From assembly GCA_037043015.1 (NCBI GenBank), contig CM073323.1, positions 14,257,758 through 14,321,757 on the forward strand: 64,000 nucleotides of DNA, read 5' to 3'. Position 1 is the first letter of the stretch. Each line of letters opens with the position of its first letter. The position numbers and the translations under genes are program-made. A model generated the notes under the pieces. That model saw only the letters and a program-made list of their open reading frames with translations, was not told the DNA's origin and searched no databases. This DNA is from Bryum argenteum. Lineage: Eukaryota > Streptophyta > Bryopsida > Bryales > Bryaceae. This document shows, one piece after another, positions 22,640 to 33,548 of the stretch.

Positions 22640-24160
22640 ATGTCCAAAATGGTGTCGGAGAGAGAGAAAGCACGACAAGCCAAGGCCGAAAGGGAAGCGG
22701 AGAAGGAACGGTTACGCGCCGCGAAGGAGGCGGCACGGGCTGAGAAGGACTTGAAGAGGCAGCAGGATCTGGCGGAGCGAGAGCAGAAAAAGAAAGAGCG
22801 CGAGGCTCTTGAGGCAGAGCGAGAGCTGAAGAAGAAAGAGAAGGAGGCGAGGAAGCAGCAGGAAGAGGTCAAGAAGCAGCAGGTTGAGGCCGATAGGGAG
22901 CAGAGGAGGAGAGAGAAAGAGGTTGTCGAGGCAGAGAAGGAAAACAAACGGAAGGAGAGGGAGTTAAAGAGGCAGCAAGATGACGCCGAGAAGGAGCTAA
23001 AGAGGAAAGAGAAAGAGGCCGCCGAACGGAAGAAGCAACTCTTGCTGCAGAAACAAGCCAACATCATGAGTATGTTTGTCCGTCGCAAGGAGAGCGATAC
23101 TCTTTCACCTCAGAAGAAGCAAGACAATGGCTCATCTCCATTGCCTGAACATCAAGAGTGCAATCCAACCCTGGAGCCGGCTATGCCTGATGTAGTGTCG
23201 CGATTGGATGAAGAATTGCGGTCGGCTTGTACTAAAAGCGAAAGCGAGCTCCTGCGGGATCATATTAATTCGTGGCAAGATATTTGGAAACGCAGACGCT
23301 CGGAACCGTTCCGAAGATGGGGAGTTAGACTGACGCCTAAGGTTTCAGTTTTTCCGGAGCTACGGTTGCAAGGTGCTGGAATGAGCAGCTGTCGAAAGAT
23401 TGATACTAGCGTAGGGATTGGCTCCAAATCGGATTCCCAGACAGCAAGCTTGAAACGAAGTAGGGAAGAAGATGGAATCATTGATGACAATATGATCGTG
23501 CTTGACGATGATGCGGATGTGATCTGCAGCCCCCCTCGAAAGAAGCACTGTAATTTGAGGTGGAAGTTGCTGCAGTTCGACAAGAGCCACCGGCCAGCAT
23601 ATTATGGCACCTTCTCCAAGTTGAGTTCAACTGTTCGACCTCGCCGTCCTCTGAAGCAAGATCCTTCGCTAGATTACGAGGTGGATAGTGACGAGGAATG
23701 GGAAGAGGAAGATCCAGGAGAGAGTCTTTCTGATTGTGAAGATAAAGAAGATGATTCGGAGAAGATTGAAACCGAACTGGATGAGGATGCTGCCGATGGA
23801 TTTGTCGTCCCTGATGGATACTTGTCGGAGGAAGAAGGCGTGCACTTAGAAGAAGCGGATATGGAGGATAGTCAGGAGGCCGTAGAAAACCCGTCTTCGG
23901 GTGACTCTGTGAAGGTAATCGAGGGTTCGGGTTCTACGGATCAAGTGATTCGCAAACATCAACATCTCTTGAAGCTTCTTGACAACGTAACCAAGCACGC
24001 ATTGCAACGGAATCGACCGTTCTTAGTGTCGGACTTGTTGCAGCCTGGTGGGAAGATTGCGAGTGTGGACAATCAGACTGAACGGTTGTGCTTTCAAGCC
24101 CTTAGGATGAGCGTTGTCGCTCCGGATATACCTTTGGGACCAGCAGCTATAGCGACATAG
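22640..24160 (+). CDS. FAS1: CAF-1 large subunit (FAS1-like), single-exon ORF
   Basis: Homologue of FAS1/p150, the large subunit of chromatin assembly factor 1, which deposits H3-H4 at replication forks in the nucleus. The 506-residue ORF opens directly in the charged coiled KER region (about 3-135). A PCNA-binding-like motif follows at 139-146 (QANIMSMF). Next come an NSWQDIWKRRR stretch, the FAS1 signature LLQFDKSHRPAYYG (about 310-323), an acidic segment (DSDEEWEEEDPGESLSD, about 349-365), DGYLSEEEG near 392 and a basic C-terminus. An in-frame TGA at 22622-22624 makes the first ATG the start unless a spliced exon lies upstream. Plant FAS1 is usually about 800 residues and intron-rich from memory, so this copy lacks the usual N-terminus and all introns. 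An unseen 5' exon or a retrocopy are alternatives. The 5' region carries an E2F-type site. Confidence 0.83.
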   Translation: MSKMVSEREKARQAKAEREAEKERLRAAKEAARAEKDLKRQQDLAEREQKKKEREALEAERELKKKEKEARKQQEEVKKQQVEADREQRRREKEVVEAEKENKRKERELKRQQDDAEKELKRKEKEAAERKKQLLLQKQANIMSMFVRRKESDTLSPQKKQDNGSSPLPEHQECNPTLEPAMPDVVSRLDEELRSACTKSESELLRDHINSWQDIWKRRRSEPFRRWGVRLTPKVSVFPELRLQGAGMSSCRKIDTSVGIGSKSDSQTASLKRSREEDGIIDDNMIVLDDDADVICSPPRKKHCNLRWKLLQFDKSHRPAYYGTFSKLSSTVRPRRPLKQDPSLDYEVDSDEEWEEEDPGESLSDCEDKEDDSEKIETELDEDAADGFVVPDGYLSEEEGVHLEEADMEDSQEAVENPSSGDSVKVIEGSGSTDQVIRKHQHLLKLLDNVTKHALQRNRPFLVSDLLQPGGKIASVDNQTERLCFQALRMSVVAPDIPLGPAAIAT

Positions 24161-25956
24161 ATGCCCAAGGATGAACAGGAATTGACGCAATCATCATAGA
24201 ACTACAGGAGGATAGTTCACTGAACTTGCACCAGCCAATACCACTGCGACCGCCGTGGTCCAATTTTTTTCCAGTGCATGTAAGATCGTCGGAGGTCTAT
24301 ACCAATCAGTTTGCATGTAGGACTGACCTAATGGCGTCAAGCCTCCCCGTTGCTTTCCGGTAAAGCTTCTCGGGCTAGGTATTTGCATCGGTGGAGTGCA
24401 GGTCTCTCGGGCTCATGTCCCGATTAGATATGGTATCTTCTACCCCAGGTGACAACAATTCGGTGCGCCATGTTTTGACTGCTTGGCGATTGGGCCAGCG
24501 CCAAGAGGATATTGTTGTGAATATTCAAATCGACATGTAAGGTACAATTTTGCTTTTCTTCTAGCGCAAATCCGTTGCCGCCACCTATGCGTGGGGTTTT
24601 TGGGTGCTTAACCTAGCCTCCCTGCCACTTACAGGATTGGTTGCGCTGATTAGTAGTATAATCTGTACGTAGCCCATTCGGAGTGTAAAAATCCATTTAT
24701 TCCCTGCAATTGAGCCTTCCGGCATTGAACTTTGAAGATTAAAATTTAAGCTCTTCAAATCATGATATCGTACCTGTCGAGCACTACCTTTCCTTCAGCG
24801 TTGCAGTCATTCAGTATGAAAGCCAGCTACTACGCTGAGATTGTGATGGAGGTTGATTTTGCTGTTATTTTCCACGCACTTGTTGAGGACCTTGGATTGC
24901 TCATTAGCAGTCTTTCAAAGTTGAGAAGGTGGACTTCGCTCAAAATTTACTTCTTACTGGTCTTACCATACAGTACTGTACATGAAAATGGTGCGTTAAG
25001 AACATCAATTCAAATTTTGGTTGAGGTGTCATTGTCGTTCTAATGCTCATATGGTGAATGATAACGTTCCAAGTTGTGTGGAGACCACTTCCCATGTCAC
25101 GTCAAGACCGAATGCAAAGCCTATTTTTTCTAAAAGGTACGACTGTCCTTGGATTTTAGATAAGCTCCTGAAGTTCATCCTTCAGCTACCTAAAACCATA
25201 ATATAATTTGACCCCATTATAAAAAGCCAAAATTATTAACCAACAGCCAAAATGAATCAATCACTTCTGCTCGACTGATCATCACAGGTCACTGATGTAG
25301 TTAGTGGTTGAACCTTGAGATCAAGGGCTACCAGTATGGCACAATTGTAAGTATATGGCATCACTCAATGAAAGTGCGTAGATTGTCCAAGTAGTCCCAA
25401 TTTTTTCAAGTCAGGCTCAATTTTCCTAAATTTTATGTGCCTGGTGACATGGCAGTAATTTCGTAACACTACCTAGGTATTCCAAACTCAACTACGCATT
25501 GAGAGAGAAGTGGATCGTTCCAATCCCAGTCTTTGTTTTCACCTTCACTCCACATAATAATTCAAACAAAAACAAAGGCAATGAATCTGTAACAAGGTTA
25601 CACTCAGATATTACTTAACGTGAGCTTGGAGATTCACAAGGAAAGGACAGTCAATGTTTAGAAAGTGCAAACCTAGATTTTAGGTCGTCATAGATTGCTA
25701 AGGAGCCTATGCTACTGAATGTTGCATTCCTACTGGAGTTAAGAAACAACACTATCAGATAAAGAACAGTCTTGTAGGATGCGTATGAGTGAGCCTGTTA
25801 CCGGCAGCTACGAAAGAAAGCTGCATTGCCTGATAAAAATCCCAAATTCTCCTGAAGGATCCATAGGTTGTTTGTGCAGCAGGCGAGGGCACTTCTGGTT
25901 CTCATGAAAAGCATAACCCACGTTCCAAACAGTTACTAGTGCAGATCCCTGCATTC
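24161..25956. other. Intergenic, FAS1-like ORF to SpoU gene
   Basis: Probably contains the 3' UTRs of the two convergent genes. Short ORFs (24762-25043, 25021-25206) show no recognisable motif. Confidence 0.45.
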
Positions 25957-28816
25957 TTACGTCTCGACATCATCGGGCTCCTCGGCATCTTCAATACTAG
26001 CAAGGAACTCATCGCTAAATAGTCGCACTGAATGATCCACTAAAACCTCTGCCTTCTTCTTCAGCAGACGCTCCAAGATTGGAACAGTGTGACGGTGACC
26101 AGTATGACGAGTGAAGAACTCAGCTTCTAGTATTTTTCTATTTTCTGGAGAGATATCACCGTGGGTACCCTGAAACAATGACACAACAGTACAGGATCGC
26201 ATTAAGTCCATTGTAAGCGAACCTATTATTGTGTACATTAACTAAAGACTCATGTCTCACCAATAGGAAAAACGTACGGAATGTGGTGCTTAGAATGAGG
26301 AATCAATCTGCGTCAACAAATTGCTATGTGTACGTTTCGAATGCAGATGCCTTGAATGCCGATCAAATGACATCCTCGTAAAAGTGAAAAGAAAGTGGGC
26401 TTACGGAGCGGGTGATCCTGTCGCGAGCAGCATGATACATAAGTATGCCGGCAGCAACTGAGACATTAAAAGACTCCACCATGCCCGCCATAGGAATGCA
26501 ACAACGGATATCAGATTGTCTTATTGCTTCCTCGCTTGCACCTCTGCAGAAAAAAAGAGATCTTTGTGATCACACAATACCATCGTAGAGAGCATCTAAG
26601 AGGAAAGAGTTCCATCTGCAAGAACGAGTAATTACTACTTCATGCACATTGACGAGAACAAGCTCTTAACTAATCTAGAGTGCTCCAGTTGCTAACACTT
26701 CAAATCGTTTGTCTCCATTTTAGAACAGTGATGATTTCAGCGGCTACCTGCACTCACTACCCAAGAAAACAGCTGTTGGTATAGTCCAGTCCATATCATG
26801 AATAGAAATCTGTAAATCACCAGCCACAATTAAAACAGGTTAAAGTATAAATCTCGAAAGCAATCCTTCAGAGTAAAACTCAAAGGCGTCCGGAAAGTTG
26901 TCAGTTACTCTACACGGAGTTCAGTTTTATAAAAGCTCACTGTATCAGGAGCAATATGTGTAACAGCTATTCGATAGCCCCGATTTCGTAGAGAGGCAAT
27001 GCAATCACTTGAACTCTCCCACATTTCGGCATCCAGCCACTTCTCTGTACCCTTACTCATTTTCCGGTTCTTCTTATACCTGCCACATATCCCAGTTCGG
27101 AGCCAAATCAAGAGCAGTACAAGCACCCCATAATCGTACAAATTGGACTCTCAACTGTTCCAAGCGACCTGCGAGTTCAAAGGCAATACTCTTAGTCCTG
27201 GAATAGAAGAGATTATTTTCGAGATAATGAGGTCATCTTACTTGTTCGTTCCGCAACTTTAGCATGAAAAAGTAGCACGGAAGTGAACAGAGTGAGTTCT
27301 ACAGTACAAAATTACTCCAGCAATATCCCTAGTAGCCCGTTCCATGTCACTGACTATACACACCAGAGTTTTAGTCTGAAAGGCAGCAGAGAAAGAAGCT
27401 TACTTCTTCTTTGTATCATTACTTATAACATGAACGGATTGAAATCCCAGAGCATCAGCAGAGCGGAAGACAGCAGAGATGTTGCCAAGTTCCAGAAGCC
27501 CCTCAACCGCAATGCTTACAGAATATGTGCGATTGGCGATAACTTCCTTGAATTTTTTCTTCCGTTCATCAGCTACGTATGGAGACAATATTGACATAAC
27601 GTCGGAGCTTGACAATGTCTTCTCATCGACCTTGAAACAATCGTCATAGGGAAACCACTGACGCATACCCTCAAATGCGGACACGCTTGAGTTCTCTTCG
27701 GAACTATCCGAGCCCGCTGCCGATTTCCCACACTGGTTCCTAACATTCTCTTCACTCAGCGCCTCATTCAAGAGCTACAAACCACAAGCATGTGCATAAA
27801 AGTGTCACTTACATAAACACTTGTGGAAAATCAGGTTGACTTCACATATGCTTGATACACGCGACAAGCGCTGAGAATTTGGACAACTCCTAGATGCTTA
27901 GTCTCTCAAGCTTGTTAAAAAAAGCACCAAACTGGCTGGCCATAGCATTGAGAAAACAACGGGACAGAACTTTGAAAAAAATGCACAAACGAGCACACTG
28001 GAAAATCAAAGAATACACATTGAGATGCCAGACATGCACACCTTCATGATGACTGTTGCTGGACTCTGTTGCTTCTGAAGTGTCCGCTGATGCCAGCTGA
28101 TACTCGTGTATCCCTCGAGGAAGGTATTCCCCTAACATACATACAACTGGATATCTAAAAGCTTCAGAACTTCAACAAAACAAGCAAGATGATACTAAAA
28201 ATACTGAATTGCCATAAGTCAGTAACAATTATTACTCTTTTAAATGCAACAATTCGACTAAGAAACTAAGCTCATCAACAAAGGCAAGTTCTTTAAAGAA
28301 ATCCAGCTTGAAATCCAAGACCACGAATCCAACAACAGAAAACGAACTACATATTTCGAAGATGAGCTGCCATTTGAAACGTGGCAAAATTTCAATCTGA
28401 AAACGAAGCTAGAAACAACGTCAACAATTCTCAGGCGAGAAACAATCAATTGGCTTCACATTCAGACATACATCAACACGGGCCGTAGCTTGTGAGCAAA
28501 AAATGGACTACAAACCTTAACTTAACCTGCACAATGAAGCGATAGCAAGATTGAGTAAGTCTAGCACAATGTTAGCAAATCACCTCAAAATTTCTACAGT
28601 AAGTGGCGCGATCACCAGCTTCAGGGCGAATCAGGAAAAAGAGGAGGGCAAGCTGGAAAGTGTAAAATGAGCAGACGCAAAATGAATGTGAAAAATATTT
28701 GGAATTGAAAATCCGGCGTGATGGCTCGCAAATTGCAGGATCCTACATGCACTTTACGATGGTGACGGAATCTGCTTCGGCGCCGTTACGACTCCGCTCC
28801 GAAGGTAGGTCACCAT
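25957..28816 (-). CDS. TrmH/SpoU-family tRNA/rRNA 2'-O-methyltransferase
   Basis: SPOUT-class RNA ribose methyltransferase using S-adenosylmethionine, resembling the plant 'tRNA/rRNA methyltransferase (SpoU) family' proteins. Exons that chain in phase: 28042-28131 (EGYTSISWHQRTLQKQ), 27404-27774, 26941-27079, 26748-26809, 26405-26543, 25957-26169, together 337 residues. Motif 1 is NISAVFRSADALGF with the conserved Asn and Arg. Motif 2 is FLGSECRGASEE with the conserved Glu. Motif 3 is IPMAGMVESFNVSVAAGI. These form the trefoil-knot SAM site. The N-terminus is uncertain: a good candidate first exon is 28758-28816 (MVTYLRSGVVTAPKQ, strong GTAAAGT donor), perhaps with a small exon near 28475-28510 (PFFAHKLRP). 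The C-terminal tail is acidic (EDAEEPDDVET). Target RNA and compartment cannot be told; the family is often organellar. Confidence 0.85.
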
Positions 28817-29092
28817 GGCGGTAGTCGGTGGGGTCACTTTCGGACGAAGAGAGCCTCTCACGAACGAAGTCATCGACGACGCTGAACGTTCGTTCGGCTC
28901 GAGAACATCGTTACAAGGTATGCTTCTATAAGAGAAAGTCAATATTCTATATTGCTTGTATATTCTGTAGGCTTGGATTTGTGAGTTCATGTATCAATTT
29001 ACTTAGCCTAATGACTCAATTTTGTACGTTTTAGCAAAAAATGTCAAACATGGTAGCACAGCAACATTTACTTTGGAAATACTCGAAGCATA

Positions 29093-29677
29093 TTAACCCC
29101 TAAAGATCCTTGTGTGTTTTTGAGAGCTTGAAACCTCAAAGTTGCGGTTCTTTACCTCTATGCACTTCCGGGGTTGTGAAACAAAGTTTCTCCCTTTTTT
29201 TTAACTTCCAACTGTAAGATCGTGCATCTAAGAGTATTTTTCGTTACTTCTCCAAAAATTGCCCGTGGGATGTTTACCATTTGAGAGATCGTAACTTTCC
29301 AAGTTTTTCTCCCAAGTTTTTGTGGGCATTGTCAAGATTGTTTTTGACACCTTTTGAGGTTGCCCTTGTAAAACTGGTACTCTTTTTGACTTGGAGCCCT
29401 TTGGAACTTAAGTAGTGATTTGGTTATGAACATATTTCCCAATTTTTTTTAAAAAAAAAACATTAAATTTAAACTGCCCAGTTCAACTCGCAAAACAAGA
29501 ATTTTTGTAAAAGACTCCGAAATTGAAATTTGGATTTGCAAATTTTACCACATACACTTTGCAGTATAGGGAGCACCCATTAAAAAATTAGTCAAAAATA
29601 TTACTTTTAACCCATTCATCTAAGCGGTCCGATGTAACAAAAGCCCCATTTGGTCCTCTTGGATCTTTAGAGGTTAA
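29093..29677 (+). mobile_element. TTAA-flanked element, second family (577 bp)
   Basis: TTAA at 29093-29096 and 29674-29677 bracket 29097-29673. Ends are CCCCTAAAGATCCTTG and, inward from the right, CCTCTAAAGATCCAAG: 14 of 16 bases match. Internal sequence is unrelated to the 1-kb family apart from the first bases. No ORF. An inverted, internally deleted relative lies at 19997-20333. Confidence 0.7.
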
Positions 29678-29849
29678 GGTAACATGCTCAATATTTGGAT
29701 GAACTTCGTACAAGTAAACTCAATGTCTGAGTGAGTGGTCAAGGATGTAAGTTTTGGAAAATGTGCAAATTTTGTATAAGATTGGACCAATTGAAAACTT
29801 AAATTTTAGATCTATCTTAAACCAATTATGAATCTTGAAAATAACCTAT

Positions 29850-30176
29850 ATTTAACAAATTATGGACTTATTTCCAACTTATGGACTTTTTGCAACTAAT
29901 GAAGAACCTTGCTTTTATCGGCCACCAACCGATACATCCCCACATCTGCGACTTTCAAAAGGCCATAACTCACTCAAATTTTGTCCAAATCAATCATATG
30001 AGGTGTTTTTTGACATCTACATTTTTTGTAGATATCAAATTCACCTCATATGTTCAATTTGGACAAAATTTGACTGAGTTAGGACCTTTCAAAGATTATT
30101 GATGGAGTCTTAAGGTAATATCGGCGGATAGCCGACATTATTTTTGGACTATGAATTTTTTCATAATTAGTTAAAT
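29850..30176. mobile_element. 327-bp foldback MITE, second copy
   Basis: Same element as at 4233-4559. Ends ATTTAACAAATTATGG and CATAATTAGTTAAAT. The internal stem arms are the same (AATATGAGGTG-type and its inverse near 29995-30055). High identity to the other copy suggests recent movement. Confidence 0.7.
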
Positions 30177-30990
30177 ACGAGTTAAATGAGAGCAATATAT
30201 ATACCTAAACCTCAACACTCTTAAATTTGTTCGATGTCATAAGGTAACAACGTCGTCACAAGGTAACAATGTCAAAAATTATGGAGTATTAGAAAGCAAT
30301 GTCGTCACAAGGTAACTATGTCGGAAAATGTAAAGTATACAAAAAAATATGTACATTTTAAAAAAGTGGATAGAGTATTCATTTGCCTTATGTATGCCGA
30401 GAGGTCATACTTCCAGTAGTATGACTACCAACCCCTCTCATGGTGAACTCTATGCTAATTTGCTATGAACTACTCCCTAGGAAAAACCTAACATGTTGGC
30501 TTCCTAAGGGCTTTGAGGTACACCCATACAACAAGGTCCACAACCTCTCGTCATAATTGAGTATAGTATGACTGATTTGGAGAGTGAAAGCCACAACCTC
30601 CTCATTCCCAACCATGAGCCCCAATGAGCCCCAATCAGCGAGCCAAGGCTTGTGGTGCCTCCCTCTACATGTAAGCAAATTGCCTAAAACCGACAAGATG
30701 AAGAAATGACTTCATGTACGTGGATTAGTCATTGACAACGTTACAATCAGCATGTACTCTATGTGCCGAAAGAACCTTTTTCCTTCTTAGTCTCTATAGA
30801 ATCTCACATGCACAACCATTACAATATTTTTTGAATCGGTCTCCTTGATACTCTCCTTGTTACTTTGCTCATTCACAACAAATTTCTCCATACCTATTTT
30901 TGAGACGGATTATTCTCCAACCTGGTTGGAATTTGCAGTTATAGAGCATGTTACCTTGCAAGCTTCATCGGCAACGACGAAGGGATCGTT
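30177..30990. other. AT-rich spacer
   Basis: No gene seen. A short local repeat (gtcgtcacaaggtaac) occurs twice near 30245-30320. The 3' UTR of the P450 copy may reach into its right edge. Confidence 0.4.
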
Positions 30991-32847
30991 TCACAGAGCT
31001 TTGAAAATAATGGGCATGCCAAACTTCGGCCTCGTTACAATCACGGAGGTAGGATGATGCTTGTAATTAGGCGATGGCAGCAGTTGGAATCGTCGGAGCA
31101 CGCTTGCCAACAGAATCTTGGCTTCCATCACTGCGAAGTTGTTTCCTATGCAGAACTTCGGCCCCAGGCCAAATGGAAAGAATGCTTGCTTGTGCGAACA
31201 TGCTTCCGACACACCATTGGCAAATCTCCCGGGATTGAACTCTCCAACGTCGTCGCCCCAGTACTCTTTGTCTTGATGAATCGCTAACAACGGAAATTCA
31301 ATAGCGATGCCCTTTGGAATGAACAGCCCCCCTTTTAGGTGCACATCTTTCGCTGCTTCTCTCAGAAGCGCAGAAACAGGTGGAAAGAGTCGCAGTGTTT
31401 CGTTAAGTACCATCCCTACCTGCAGCAAAAGTGCCAAATCCGTGAGCACTAAGCATGTGATGAGAGTCTAAGATCGGTAGAGAAAAAATACCAGTTTGAG
31501 GTGAGGGAGCGCAGCAGCAGAGCCGTCGTAAACCTCCAGCACTTCCTTGCGCGTCCGATCCTGCCATTCCGGATGAAACGCCAGCATGAGGCACGCGAAG
31601 CAAAGTGCATTAGCAACCGTGTCTTGGCCTCCGAAGTAGAAGAGCTTGCAGTTGTTGAACACAGACGCAAGGTTGAACTCCGGCGTGTTTTCACTCCATC
31701 CCTGACTCTGATGCTGCCGCCAGCATGCGTCCAAGAAGGTCGTTGCCGAAAGAGTCCATTTTACGCCGGTCAGTGATGAGGCCTCGGAGGAGAGCATCTA
31801 CTTCGGAACTCATGTGATACAGCATTCTGTTCCCTTTCGTAGGAATTCGCCTGCACAAATCACGTTCTCAGCCACAGCCCGGAATAGAATCTCGATTGGC
31901 CGGGGTAATGAAGTTACCTGTAACCCGGAACTAGTCAAAACGCTTTGAGCCCTGCGCACGGTTTTAATAAGCTGCTGTGCAACAAGTGTCTGGAGCTTGA
32001 AGATTTGTTCGCCTATTTTAAAATCGTCACCAAAGGCTGTCCGTTAGATAATTCTCCCCGAGATCTTGTGAAGATCTGGTGCCACATCGACTTCCGCCTC
32101 GCCGCCTCCATCAGCTACCATGTTCTCCCACTTCTGTATCTCGATCGCTGCTCCGTTCACCATCGCTTCCACCATGGCCTGCACGCCGTATCCATCTAAA
32201 GTTATTACCTACACTCACAGAACGCTCCAAAAAGTTTGGTTGTCACTTACCTTGAGCATATCCTGATGGAAGAAGGTATTAATTGTGCGTCTCTCCAAAC
32301 TCCACTTCTCGCCTACCAGACTAGACAGCCCCTTACCAAGCAAGTTTGAGAAGAGGTTTTGAACCCCAGATTGAACTCCAGCTTTCGTCAGCGACTCGTG
32401 ATTAGTGATAATCAACTCTTTTACGATCTCCGGGTCTCGCACGACTAGTCGCGTCATTGATCCGGTCTTGTAGACGAACATTTTACCTACTCAGAAATCA
32501 GTTTTAGTTAGAATAGCCACAAAGTAACTTGCAATCTTGAGAGTTTGACGATCAAGTTGTATACCATATTTTGGGAAGTACATGGGATACTGAGGCGTGA
32601 CAGTCGGCGACAAATTGGCGAAGTCATTCATAGGAAGATTGTCAGGAAACGAGCGAGCGAACTTGATCGTATCCATGCCGTGGCCGAAAGAAGGTCCCCC
32701 AATGCCCTGCTTCGCCATGATGCGACGCAGTCTCAGCGGCTCCCAGAGCGCAATCCTTGCAAGCTTCAGTACGTGGAACACGAGCACGCTTGCCACCACC
32801 ATTGCGAGAGCGTTGGTCACATTCGCAGACATGGTTGCAGCCATGGA
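30991..32847 (-). pseudogene. CYP72-clan cytochrome P450, full-length broken copy 2
   Basis: P450 gene with five readable exons: 32565-32847 (N-terminal anchor, PMYFPKYG), 32251-32486 (MTRLVVRDPEIVKELI, GEKWSLERRT), 31918-32178, 31492-31850 (FYFGGQDTVANAL I-helix region) and 30991-31419. The last exon carries NETLRLFPP (ExxR helix), FNPGRF and the heme loop FFPFGLGPKFCIG, with Lys where Arg is usual. Order and motifs fit the CYP72 clan (CYP72/709/714/735 type); I cannot choose a family. Two lesions argue that it is dead: an in-frame TAA in exon 3 where copy 1 reads IISRTAFGDD, and a 4-nt insertion in exon 4 near 31704-31707 just before WSENTPEFN. The exon 3/4 join also does not keep frame as I read it. 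Unlike copy 1 the 3' half is preserved, so loss may be recent. A start 33 nt upstream (32880) is possible. Confidence 0.85.
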
Positions 32848-33020
32848 TGCTCTGCTTTCGCTCGAAAGCCGATCACGCAAAACAACAGCAGAATTCTCGC
32901 GGTAGCATTTCTCACCTCAAGGTTGTTACCGATCCCAAGGGGGGAAGCTCCCACTCTCATTTCCTACCGATCAATGCACGGGCCACTGGGAATGTTAATC
33001 TTTACTTGCAAGTACTGTGA

Positions 33021-33200
33021 GGGTCGCTTTACACTATAGATTCTGAAGATTGTCGGCATTCTAAAATCTGTGATTGGAGAGTACATTGCTCTTGGTCCTA
33101 TTTCATTTTACCTAATCTACCTTGAAAACATGAGAATGATCATTAATTTTGAGGTCCCCTGAGTAGGCTAAAATTTTCATAGTGGGTAACAATTTTATGT
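33021..33200 (+). repeat. Fragment of GGTCGCTTTACACTAT-ended element
   Basis: Starts gggtcgctttacactatag and matches the left part of the fuller copy at 55092-56302 (CTAAAATCTGTGATTGGAGA, GGTCCC...GTAGGCTAAA). Only this end is present. Confidence 0.5.
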
Positions 33201-33548
33201 TTTGTAAGTGGCCCCAATGTGGCGCAAATTTTCTTCATATGGAACTTTCTAAAACATAGAACCCCAATTCTGTTAAAATGGCATTATTCCGGTAAAATGG
33301 CACACCTCAACTTTCTGAACTGCAGTTCAAAAACCATGTGATATAACAGAATTTTAAGGTGATATTAGGGAAAATTTGTGACAATGTATATAAAGAAGTA
33401 ATATTACAAATTTTTTTTTTGATATTATAGAATACACCTTTTTGTATGAGCACAAATGTAAGTTCCAGTGTGACAAAATGGCACATGGCATAGTGCCATT
33501 TTGACGGAATTGGGGTTATAGTGAGCTTTACAACAACAACTCCAACAA

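Noticed and set aside
22618-23088. - strand ORF of 156 codons rich in Ser, Cys and Phe
   Set aside because: Antisense of the Lys/Glu/Arg-rich KER region of the FAS1-like gene.
30991-32847. Annotating P450 copy 2 as a functional gene
   Set aside because: An in-frame TAA replaces a serine codon in exon 3 and a 4-nt insertion shifts exon 4. Both would have to be sequencing errors.
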